From: JAJKIV01 sp036509075 | GTDB taxonomy: Bacteria > Gemmatimonadota > Gemmatimonadetes > Gemmatimonadales > Gemmatimonadaceae | DNA: 7,142 bases | Assembly (NCBI GenBank): GCA_036509075.1 | Contig: DATCGG010000568.1 | Location: 1-7,142, forward strand | Reading direction: 5' to 3' | Part shown: in pieces, positions 1 to 6,273 of the stretch | Layout: each line of letters starts with the position of its first letter | Numbering within the stretch: the stretch's first letter is position 1 | Program-made: the position numbers and the translations under genes | The notes under the pieces: model-generated | The model's input: only the letters and a program-made list of their open reading frames with translations | Databases searched by the model: none | What the model was told of the DNA's origin: nothing

Positions 1-432
1 CGCGGGGGCGATGAATGGCGCGGCGACGGGTGCCGCGGCCACCGCCGCGGCGACTCCGGCAGCACCCGCAACGCCGGCTACGATCCTCGCTCGGCTGTGT
101 CGCCACTTGAGCTGCGGCCCATAGCGCCACGCAGCGAACTCGGGTCGCAGCGGCTTGCCGATCCGAATCAGGTCGATGCCGCCGACGTTCGGAGCCAGCC
201 CGATGTTGTCCGTCGACACTCGTGCCCGAGTGCTTCGATACAGCCGCTCGCACTCCTCGATCGCCTCCCACCGCTCGTCGAGTGGAGACAGGTTCCAGCG
301 GCGGCATTGCGGGCACACCGCCCACAGCCTGCCTCTCGCGGAGTCGAACGCCAGCCGCGAGCCGACGGGAAAGTGCTCGACCACGTCATTGCTGCCGAGT
401 CGCCCGTGGCAGAAGAGGCACGTACTGAACAT
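1..432 (-). CDS. Zinc-ribbon-like protein of unknown function with hydrophobic C-terminus, partial (3' end beyond left edge)
   Basis: The frame is open for all 144 codons from an ATG at 432 to the window edge, so the gene continues outside. Two CxxC pairs are visible, C5-x2-C8 (CLFCHG) and C40-x2-C43 (VCPQCRRW). This spacing suggests a small zinc ribbon. Next come a charged segment rich in Trp, Glu and Arg (about residues 44-72), a segment reading STDNIGLA (73-80), and LIRIGKPLRPEFAAWRYG (88-105). From about residue 116 the chain becomes Ala/Val/Gly-rich and hydrophobic, consistent with a membrane segment. The start is supported by GAGGA six bases upstream on the minus strand. The gene is divergent from rimO. 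I know of no function. The sequence resembles conserved hypothetical proteins I associate with Gemmatimonadota, which is recollection rather than a search. The coding call is firm and the role is unknown. Confidence 0.8.
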   Translation of the reverse strand, partial: MFSTCLFCHGRLGSNDVVEHFPVGSRLAFDSARGRLWAVCPQCRRWNLSPLDERWEAIEECERLYRSTRARVSTDNIGLAPNVGGIDLIRIGKPLRPEFAAWRYGPQLKWRHSRARIVAGVAGAAGVAAAVAAAPVAAPFIAPA

Positions 433-438
433 GAAGCG

Positions 439-443
439 TCCTC
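439..443 (-). promoter_or_regulatory. Ribosome binding site of the left-edge zinc-ribbon gene
   Basis: Read on the minus strand, GAGGA lies six bases before the ATG at 432. This is good Shine-Dalgarno spacing and supports that start. I found no convincing -35/-10 pair for this gene in the 145-bp divergent region. Confidence 0.6.
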
Positions 444-563
444 GCCGGATGGTCCCTGATGTCGAATGTGACCAGCCGTTCTTTTCCGGGCTATTGGTCA
501 TCGAGGACTTAACCGTTTCCTAATCCACAGCCCAGCCGCCAGCACGAGCAGCCACCTACCGGC

Positions 564-571
564 TAGTTTTG
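564..571 (+). promoter_or_regulatory. Candidate promoter -10/-7 element (TAGTTTTG) of the rimO transcript
   Basis: TAGTTTTG fits the TAnnTTTG -7 element known from Bacteroidetes housekeeping promoters. It ends six bases before the A of the rimO ATG at 578, so transcription would begin at or very near that ATG. No Shine-Dalgarno sequence precedes the ATG, which agrees with a leaderless mRNA. No clear -33/-35 partner is visible around 535-547, and one eight-base match is weak evidence alone. The phylum-level argument is inference. Confidence 0.35.
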
Positions 572-577
572 TCACCC

Positions 578-1963
578 ATGAAGGTTGGCCTCCTCACCCT
601 CGGCTGCGACAAGAACACGGTCGACAGCGAGCGATATTTAGCCGAGCTGATCGCGCACGGCGCCGAGTCGACGACCGACCTCGATGAGGCCGAGGTCATC
701 ATCGTCAACACCTGTGGCTTCATCGACGCCGCCAAGCGTGAGTCGATCGATGCCATCGTCGAGGCTGGCCGGTACAAGAGCGACGGCGTGTGTCAGGCGG
801 TCGTTGCCGTGGGCTGTCTGGTGCAACGACACAAGGACGAGCTCGCGGACGCGCTCCCCGAAGTCGATCTGTTCCTCGGCGCTGCCGAAGCGGACCGGCT
901 GATCCCGGAGCTGACCGAGCGCGGGCTGCTCGGCGATCCCGTGCTGGATCACCCGGGCGTCCGCGTCTACTCGGGCGACCTGCCGCACGTTCGCTATCTC
1001 AAGATCAGCGAAGGGTGCGATCACGGCTGCGCATTCTGCGCGATTCCGCTCATGCGCGGAAAGCATCGGTCGTTCGCGTTGGCGGACGTCATACGGGAAG
1101 CGCAGCTGCTCGAGCTGCAAGGCGCACGCGAGATCAACCTCGTCGCCCAGGATCTCGCACACTACGGGCGTGATCGGCGCGATGGCGTCGGTTTGCCGGA
1201 GCTGCTTCGTGGGCTTCTCGACGAAACGTCGATTCCCTGGCTCCGCCTCTTGTATCTCTACTCGGCCGGCCTGACGCCGAAGCTGCTCGATCTCATGGCA
1301 AACGAGCCGCGGTTGCTCCGGTACCTCGACATGCCGATGCAGCACGCGTCGGACGCAGTGCTCAAGCGCATGCGCCGCCCCGAGCGTCAGGCGACCCAGC
1401 GCGAACGCATCCGACGAATTCGTGACGTCGTTCCGGATGTGGCGATCCGCACCACGTGCATCGTGGGCTTTCCGGGAGAAACCGCAGACGATTTTCAGCA
1501 GCTGCTCGATTTCCTGGAGGAGACCCGGTTCGACCGCGTTGGGGCGTTCACGTATTCGGCGCAGGAAGGGACACGCGCGTGGGCGCTGGACGACGACGTT
1601 CCAGATGATGTGAAACGCGAGCGACTCGAGCGTTTGACGGAGCTGCAGCGTATCATCACGGCCGAACGCTACGAGGGCCATGTGGGTACGCGCACCCGGG
1701 TTCTCGTGGATCGACGGGCGGACGAGGGCGGACGCGCACAGGCTCGCGCGCCCTGGCAGGCGGACGACGTCGACGGCGTAACGCGGGTCGCCACCGATGC
1801 CGCGCCGGGCGACTTTGTCGAGGTTGAGCTCTCGTCGGTGGAAGATGACTACGATTTTGCCGCGACGGCCGTGCGCATTGTGGACCACCAGCGTTCGGTC
1901 GCGCGGCCGGCTCGACTCGGCCGGGTTCTGCCGGTGACGACGGTGGGGAGCTTCGGGCGCTAG
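578..1963 (+). CDS. rimO: Ribosomal protein uS12 methylthiotransferase RimO
   Basis: RimO is a cytoplasmic radical-SAM enzyme that adds a methylthio group to the conserved aspartate of ribosomal protein uS12. Counting from the ATG, the product has 461 residues, typical for the family. The N-terminal methylthiotransferase domain (about 1-125) opens with LGCDKNTVDSE and carries cluster cysteines C10, C46 (NTCGF) and C80 (VGCL). The radical-SAM domain (about 135-360) has the CxxxCxxC motif at C147, C151 and C154, followed by RGKHRS, a DMPMQHASDAVLKRMRR segment (251-267) and TTCIVGFPGET (292-302). A TRAM-like domain covers about 365-435, and a basic tail of about 25 residues follows. LGCDKN and the RGK(H/Y)RS segment favour RimO over MiaB. 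A TTG at 569 would add three residues, but it overlaps the promoter candidate and neither start has a Shine-Dalgarno, so I chose the ATG. The next gene begins three bases after the stop. Confidence 0.95.
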   Translation: MKVGLLTLGCDKNTVDSERYLAELIAHGAESTTDLDEAEVIIVNTCGFIDAAKRESIDAIVEAGRYKSDGVCQAVVAVGCLVQRHKDELADALPEVDLFLGAAEADRLIPELTERGLLGDPVLDHPGVRVYSGDLPHVRYLKISEGCDHGCAFCAIPLMRGKHRSFALADVIREAQLLELQGAREINLVAQDLAHYGRDRRDGVGLPELLRGLLDETSIPWLRLLYLYSAGLTPKLLDLMANEPRLLRYLDMPMQHASDAVLKRMRRPERQATQRERIRRIRDVVPDVAIRTTCIVGFPGETADDFQQLLDFLEETRFDRVGAFTYSAQEGTRAWALDDDVPDDVKRERLERLTELQRIITAERYEGHVGTRTRVLVDRRADEGGRAQARAPWQADDVDGVTRVATDAAPGDFVEVELSSVEDDYDFAATAVRIVDHQRSVARPARLGRVLPVTTVGSFGR

Positions 1964-1966
1964 GCG

Positions 1967-3247
1967 ATGTCGCGTCGGGTGCGCGATCCCGGCCTCACGT
2001 TTCTGAAGCGCCGCGCTGCTGGCCTCGCCGCGATTTGCATCGCGGCCTGCACGCGTTCTTCCGCGCCTGCCCCGAGTCCGCCGGTGCCTAACGCCATCGA
2101 CGCCACCGGCCTCCGCGTCTCACTCGGCGTCGTTCCCAGTGCCACGCTCACGGCAACCGATGCGTGGCGACTCATCGACCGTGATGGCCGTGTTGCGGCG
2201 GAGGGCAGAGCGGGCGACCTGCTTTCCTTGTCGTCGCAGGCAGGGACACTCACGCTCGCAGAGCCGGCGGGCGCGCGGCGCGAGTTCGCGGCGCCAGTGT
2301 CTCTCGTGGCCGTGAAGCCGGAGGCGATGATTTCGGTCAATCAGCGGCGATATCGCGGCAGTCTCTCCATTCTCGCTGCGGACTCCGGTGTGCGTATCGT
2401 CAACCGCGTTGGCGTCGAAGCGTACCTTCGTGGCGTCGTCCCGAGGGAGCTTGGCGTTCGCGGGGCGGGTGATCGCGCCGCGCTGGAGGCGCAGGCGGTC
2501 GCTGCACGAAGCTACGCGGTGGCGCGGATTGGCAACACGACACGCGCCTATGACGTGGCCGCGTCCACGACCGACCAGGTGTACGGCGGCGTCGATGCGG
2601 AGAACGCCGTCGCGGACGCCGCCGTGGCAGCTACGGAGGGCTTGGTCCTGACCTACAATGGGCGGGTGGTGAGCGCGCCGTATCACTCGACATGTGGCGG
2701 AAGCACCGCCGCGGCGGACGAGATCTGGCGCTCACAGAACGAGCCGTACTTGCAGCGAGTGAGCGATCGCATTCCCGGCACCGATCGATACTACTGCGAC
2801 ATTGCCCCGCGCTTCCGATGGGAGCGGAGTTGGCGCGCCGATTCCCTCACGACCGTCGTCGAGCGGTATCTGCGCAGCTACGCCCAGGTGCCACCGGGTA
2901 ACGTTGGCGAGGTGCGGCGCGTCGACGTTGACAGTAAGACGCCGTCGGGGCGCGTGGCTGCGCTCTGGGTCGAGACGTCGCGTGGTCGCTATCGCCTGCG
3001 CGGGAACGACATTCGGTACGTGCTCCGCTCGCCGAGTGGCGAGCTTCTCAACAGTACGTATTTTTCGCCCGAGGTCGTCAGCTCCCCCGATGGACGACTC
3101 ACGCGTCTAACGGTTCGAGGGCTCGGCTACGGCCATGGCGTTGGCATGTGCCAGTGGGGCGCCATCGGCCGTGCGCGCGCCGGTCAGGACTTCCGCACGA
3201 TTCTCCGCACGTACTTCCCCGGGACCACCGTTGCGCGCGTGTACTGA
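1967..3247 (+). CDS. SpoIID/LytB-domain lipoprotein, probable peptidoglycan lytic enzyme
   Basis: SpoIID enzymes are lytic transglycosylases that cleave glycan strands already stripped of peptide stems. Outside spore formers the domain occurs in cell-wall remodelling proteins. The 426-residue product starts with a basic n-region and a hydrophobic stretch ending in the lipobox IAAC, giving a predicted lipidated C28 and export. A variable N-terminal part (about 45-140) precedes the SpoIID domain. Its landmarks are YLRGVVPREL (153-162, E161 the likely catalytic acid by family comparison), EAQAVAARSYA (174-184), STTDQVYGG (200-208), YHSTCGGST (239-247), C277, and GYGHGVGMCQWGA (387-399) near the C-terminus. 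All landmarks are intact. The start lies three bases after the rimO stop with no strong Shine-Dalgarno, suggesting coupling to rimO. The neighbouring envelope genes fit a role outside the cytoplasm. The domain call is firm; the physiological substrate is inferred. Confidence 0.9.
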   Translation: MSRRVRDPGLTFLKRRAAGLAAICIAACTRSSAPAPSPPVPNAIDATGLRVSLGVVPSATLTATDAWRLIDRDGRVAAEGRAGDLLSLSSQAGTLTLAEPAGARREFAAPVSLVAVKPEAMISVNQRRYRGSLSILAADSGVRIVNRVGVEAYLRGVVPRELGVRGAGDRAALEAQAVAARSYAVARIGNTTRAYDVAASTTDQVYGGVDAENAVADAAVAATEGLVLTYNGRVVSAPYHSTCGGSTAAADEIWRSQNEPYLQRVSDRIPGTDRYYCDIAPRFRWERSWRADSLTTVVERYLRSYAQVPPGNVGEVRRVDVDSKTPSGRVAALWVETSRGRYRLRGNDIRYVLRSPSGELLNSTYFSPEVVSSPDGRLTRLTVRGLGYGHGVGMCQWGAIGRARAGQDFRTILRTYFPGTTVARVY

Positions 3248-3917
3248 TCAGCTCCGATCGCTGGTTCGGATTCTTGCTGTCGTTCTGGTCGTCGCGAGCC
3301 GACTGGAGGCACAGGAGGACCAGTCGTGGGCCGAGCGACTTGGCATCGACAAGCTCAAGTTCACCGCACTTGGCGTGCAGATGGGTCGCGTCGCTCCATA
3401 CGGCATCGAGCCGACCACGTCGTATTCGCTTCAGGCGGATTACGGCGAGATCGCGCCGGGTTGGCGAATCGTGTTCAACGCGACGTACTGGGGCTCGCAG
3501 TTCACTGACAAGAGCGTGCAGGCGTACGCCGACTCGCTCAAGAACGCGATCTCCGATCCGACAGGCGATGCTGAAGTGGTCTTGGGCGATATCACCGTCT
3601 CCGACATCGTGCTCGGGGCGGACGCTCGCCGGACCTACAAACCCAGCTGGTGGTTTTCGCCATACCTCGGCGCCGGCCTCGCGACGCATATCGTCAATGC
3701 GGATGGGCGCCTGATCGACGGCACATTCGTGGAGCGCGCGACCGATGTGATCGCGGTCGGGGTGGCAGGCACGGTGGGCCTGAACGTTCGCGTCCTTCGG
3801 CACATCGCGCTCGACGCGCAGGCGCGCTACGATTTCCTGAGCCTCGCTCGATTCGCCTCGCTGCGGGTTGGCGCGAGCTATTACTTCGACAACCCGCGTC
3901 CGAAAACTCCTAAATGA
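3231..3917 (+). CDS. Secreted small beta-barrel (probable outer-membrane) protein, function unknown
   Basis: The open frame extends back to an ATG at 3135, inside the preceding gene, but residues encoded before about 3231 look like non-coding Ala/Arg/Pro/Ser-rich sequence. The TTG at 3231 gives 228 residues with a convincing signal peptide: R2 and R9, a core LVRILAVVLVVA (11-22), and probable cleavage after LEA (A27) before Q28. That start overlaps the upstream stop by 17 bp. A CTG at 3261 is a less likely alternative. The mature part shows alternating hydrophobic and polar strands with many aromatics, glycines at turns, YSLQADYGEIAPGWRIVF (about 65-82), and a C-terminal strand SLRVGASYYF. 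This pattern is typical of eight-stranded or similar outer-membrane barrels. After the last aromatic there is an unusual polar tail ending PRPKTPK. I recognise no specific family, so function is unknown. Its stop overlaps the next ATG in ATGA. Confidence 0.75.
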   Translation: MRACTDQLRSLVRILAVVLVVASRLEAQEDQSWAERLGIDKLKFTALGVQMGRVAPYGIEPTTSYSLQADYGEIAPGWRIVFNATYWGSQFTDKSVQAYADSLKNAISDPTGDAEVVLGDITVSDIVLGADARRTYKPSWWFSPYLGAGLATHIVNADGRLIDGTFVERATDVIAVGVAGTVGLNVRVLRHIALDAQARYDFLSLARFASLRVGASYYFDNPRPKTPK

Positions 3918-4915
3918 AGCCCAACATCCGCGTCGGCGTGGTGGGTGCCGGGGCGATCGCGCAGCTCGCGCATCTGCCGCTGCTCTCGAAGCTCCGCGGA
4001 GCGCAGCTCGTCGCGTTATGCGACAATGACCGCCCGAAAGCGCGCGCCCTCGCCGACCGATTCGATGTTCCCGATGTGTTTACCGACATCGAGGACCTGC
4101 TCGAGTTCGACGAGCTGGACGCCGTGATCGTCGCGACGCCGAACCATTTGCACGAGCCGCACGTGCTCGCGGCGCTCGAGGCCAAAGTGCACGTATTCTG
4201 CGAGCGACCGCTGTCCCTCACGGCGCGCGGTATCGAGCGGATTCTCACCGCGTCCAATCGAGTGGACCGTAAGGTATTCGTGGCGAACAACCATCGGTTT
4301 CGCGCCGATGTCCAGGCGTTGGACCGATTTTTACGAGGCGGCGAGCTCGGCAAACTGACGGGCGTGCGTGCGGGAGTGTATCAGCCGCGGCTGCGTCACG
4401 AGGGATGGCGGGCGCGACGGGCCGAGGCCGGCGGTGGCGCATTTTTCGATCAGGGCCTGCCCATGGTCGACCTCGCGATGTGGTTGGCTGACTTTCCGGC
4501 GCCGCTCCGGGTCTGGGCGCATATGGACCGGCCTCGTGGAACGGCGGTCGAGGAGTCGGCGCTCGTGACGCTCGAGTGCGAATCCGGCATCGCGTTCACA
4601 TTCGACATCTCGTGGGCGTACGTGGGGTACGAGGAGCGGTGGTGGTTCGAGACTTTGTCATCCCGCGGCAGCGCGCGTCTGGCGCCCCTTCGCGTCGTCA
4701 AGGAGCTGAACGGGAAGCCCACGGACGTCTCGCCGGGCGGCGCCGCCACGCGGGAGAACTCGTTTAACCAGTCGTACCGTGCCGAGCTTGCGCACTTTCT
4801 CTCTGTGGTGCGTGAGGAGACGCCGTACGAGGCGCCGTCGGATCAGGTGATTCTGCACAAGGTCATCGAGGCCGCGTACAGGTCGGCCGATGAAGGGAAA
4901 GAGGTGAAGCTGTGA
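3914..4915 (+). CDS. Gfo/Idh/MocA-family oxidoreductase-like protein with altered catalytic motifs
   Basis: The family comprises NAD(P)-dependent enzymes acting mostly on sugars and cyclitols, with an N-terminal Rossmann fold and a C-terminal alpha/beta domain. The 333-residue product has normal length. The nucleotide-binding loop GVVGAGAIAQ (8-17), the strand end ALCDNDRPKA with an acidic D37, and ATPNHLHEPHVLAALEAKVHVF (74-95) are all present. No signal peptide is visible, so it should be cytoplasmic. Two usual catalytic positions differ. The EKP motif reads ERP (E97-R98-P99). In the DxGxHxxD motif the histidine position is proline (D179, G181, P183, D186). GGG precedes it at 173-175 as usual. 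The start overlaps the upstream stop (ATGA) and its own stop overlaps the next start (GTGA), so it is translationally coupled on both sides. The fold assignment is firm. Whether it still performs dehydrogenation, and on what substrate, cannot be told. Confidence 0.88.
   Translation: MKPNIRVGVVGAGAIAQLAHLPLLSKLRGAQLVALCDNDRPKARALADRFDVPDVFTDIEDLLEFDELDAVIVATPNHLHEPHVLAALEAKVHVFCERPLSLTARGIERILTASNRVDRKVFVANNHRFRADVQALDRFLRGGELGKLTGVRAGVYQPRLRHEGWRARRAEAGGGAFFDQGLPMVDLAMWLADFPAPLRVWAHMDRPRGTAVEESALVTLECESGIAFTFDISWAYVGYEERWWFETLSSRGSARLAPLRVVKELNGKPTDVSPGGAATRENSFNQSYRAELAHFLSVVREETPYEAPSDQVILHKVIEAAYRSADEGKEVKL
4901..4906 (+). promoter_or_regulatory. Ribosome binding site of the DUF4105 gene
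   Basis: GAGGTG lies five bases before the GTG at 4912, inside the last codons of the upstream gene. It is the clearest Shine-Dalgarno on the plus strand here and fixes the GTG start that forms the GTGA overlap. Confidence 0.65.
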
Positions 4916-6273
4916 GACCGGTATTCGCGTTAGGGCTGGCGTTGTTGCTCGCGGGCAACGTCGGCGCACAAGGCCAGGGAACAGGGAACCGGGAACGGGG
5001 AACAGAGGTTCCTCGGAGCTCCGGTTCCCAGTTCCCGGTTCCCGGTTCCCAGCATGCCGAGCCCGGATCTGACCTAACGATCTATCTCGTGACGATGGGC
5101 AATGGTACCCGGATCTGGGAGCGCTTCGGGCATAACGCGATCCGCATCGTCGATGCGACGAACCGGACCGACAGTGTCTACAACTGGGGGACCTTCGACT
5201 TTGCCCAGCCACACTTTCTGCGGCGGTTCATGACCGGCAATACCCTGTACTGGATGCAGGGGGACGACATGCCGCGGACGTTGGAAGTGTACCAGTACAC
5301 GAACCGGTCCGTCTGGGCCCAGGAGCTGGATCTCACGCCTGCCGAACGGTTGGCGGTCCGCGACTTCATTGTCTGGAACGCCCGGCCGGAGAACCGCTAT
5401 TACCGGTACGACTACTATCTCGACAACTGTTCGACGCGCGTCCGCGATCTGATCGATCGTGTCGTCGGCGGGCAGGTCAAGCAGGCGATGGCGTCGCACC
5501 TAACGAATACGACGTATCGGTTCCACACGCAGCGGTCGTTCCAGTTCGATCCCGCCGTCGCCCTCGGCACCAACATTGGCCTCGGCGAGGTAGCCGATCG
5601 ACGGATCAACGAGTGGGAAGAGTCGTTTCTCCCCGCGCGACTGATGGATCACATTCGGGACGTTCGAATTCGCGACTCGAATGGGGCGGTGCATCCGCTG
5701 GTCAAGGCCGAGCAACAGTTGTTCAGGGCGAACGGGCCACCGGAACCCAGGCAGCCGCCGGACGAGATGGTCCGCAACCTCGCGATCGGCCTCGCCGTTG
5801 CCGTGCTTCTCGGCGTTCTTGCACGCGGCGCGAGTGCGGGGAAGCGCGCCGCCCGCATCGGCTTCGCGACGCTGGCGACGATCTGGACCGCGGCGAACGG
5901 AATCCTCGGCGTCATTCTGATCGTTGGCTGGACGGCCACACGACATGTCTTCATGGCGCGCAACGAGAACCTGCTGCAGTTCGATGTGCTGTCACTCGCG
6001 CTGGCCGTCGTGCTGCCGCTAGCCGTCGCGCGGGCCCGTGCAGTGCGACTGGCCCGAACGCTCTCGATCGTGGTTGCGGCGGTCGCGTTCGTTGGCTTCG
6101 CGATGCAGATCCTTCCCTGGTTCAAGCAGGTGAACGGCGAGGTCATCGCGCTCACACTGCCGGCGCACCTCGCGCTCGCGTGGTGCGTGCTCGCGTTGAC
6201 GTTGGCGCCGGAAACGGCCCCGGCGCGGCGCGCTGCCGCGGTTCAACCCGTCGCCTCGCGCTCGGCTGCGTGA
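4912..6273 (+). CDS. DUF4105 domain membrane protein, candidate lipoprotein N-acyltransferase-like
   Basis: The 453-residue product begins with a signal peptide (hydrophobic core about 4-14, likely cleavage after GNVGA, residue 19). A low-complexity linker (about 21-52) encoded by an inverted-repeat element follows. The DUF4105 domain spans about 54-275. It includes LTIYLVTMGNG, RFGHNAIRI with H74, VYNWGTFDF (89-97), and RYDYYLDNCSTRVRDLID (165-182) with C173. H74 and C173 are the likely catalytic pair, inferred from conservation in the family. The C-terminal part has five predicted membrane segments (about 288-304, 316-340, 356-374, 383-401, 409-431), so the DUF4105 domain should lie on the extracytoplasmic side. 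As I recall, a DUF4105 protein of Bacteroides was identified as a lipoprotein N-acyltransferase (Lnb). A similar role here is plausible but unproven. The preceding operon contains a lipoprotein. The start is GTG in a GTGA overlap with a good ribosome site. Confidence 0.85.
   Translation: MRPVFALGLALLLAGNVGAQGQGTGNRERGTEVPRSSGSQFPVPGSQHAEPGSDLTIYLVTMGNGTRIWERFGHNAIRIVDATNRTDSVYNWGTFDFAQPHFLRRFMTGNTLYWMQGDDMPRTLEVYQYTNRSVWAQELDLTPAERLAVRDFIVWNARPENRYYRYDYYLDNCSTRVRDLIDRVVGGQVKQAMASHLTNTTYRFHTQRSFQFDPAVALGTNIGLGEVADRRINEWEESFLPARLMDHIRDVRIRDSNGAVHPLVKAEQQLFRANGPPEPRQPPDEMVRNLAIGLAVAVLLGVLARGASAGKRAARIGFATLATIWTAANGILGVILIVGWTATRHVFMARNENLLQFDVLSLALAVVLPLAVARARAVRLARTLSIVVAAVAFVGFAMQILPWFKQVNGEVIALTLPAHLALAWCVLALTLAPETAPARRAAAVQPVASRSAA
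4977..5050 (+). repeat. Phased heptad inverted repeat (GGGAACn x4, nGTTCCC x4) within the DUF4105 gene
   Basis: Four GGGAAC units start at 4977, 4984, 4991 and 4998, exactly 7 bp apart. Four GTTCCC units start at 5024, 5031, 5038 and 5045, also 7 bp apart. The two arms (4977-5003 and 5024-5050) can form a 27-bp hairpin with only two mismatches (4983/5044 and 4997/5030). The loop is 20 nt and contains the perfect palindrome CGGAGCTCCG (5014-5023). The element is translated as residues 22-47, a Gly/Arg/Ser/Pro/Gln-rich linker between the signal peptide and the DUF4105 domain. It looks like an interspersed repeat rather than protein-driven sequence. Confidence 0.85.

Noticed and set aside
97..523. 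Two overlapping plus-strand open frames at the left end
   Set aside because: They lie opposite the zinc-ribbon gene, which has paired CxxC motifs, a hydrophobic C-terminus and a Shine-Dalgarno. Their own translations are Arg/Ser/Pro-rich noise.
569..577. TTG start adding three residues to RimO
   Set aside because: No Shine-Dalgarno, it overlaps the promoter-like motif, and RimO proteins normally begin at the MKVGLLTLGC-type sequence given by the ATG at 578.
638..1888. 416-codon open frame on the minus strand across rimO
   Set aside because: It is a mirror of rimO in high-GC DNA. Its translation has no recognisable motifs, whereas the plus strand encodes an intact RimO with all cluster cysteines.
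2120..2686. 188-codon minus-strand open frame inside the SpoIID gene
   Set aside because: Shadow of a well-supported domain gene; no motif or ribosome site supports it.
3099..3803. 234-codon minus-strand open frame under the SpoIID end and barrel gene
   Set aside because: Composition is Arg/His/Ala-rich without motifs, and it lies opposite genes with signal peptide or domain evidence.
4977..5050. Hairpin as an intrinsic terminator or a CRISPR array
   Set aside because: No T-tract follows the stem, it lies within a coding frame, and the units are 7 bp with no spacers, so neither a terminator nor a CRISPR array fits.
3914..6273. A new defence or mobile system in the central genes
   Set aside because: No nuclease, integrase, transposase, toxin or sensor motifs are seen; the genes match housekeeping or envelope families with uniform composition.
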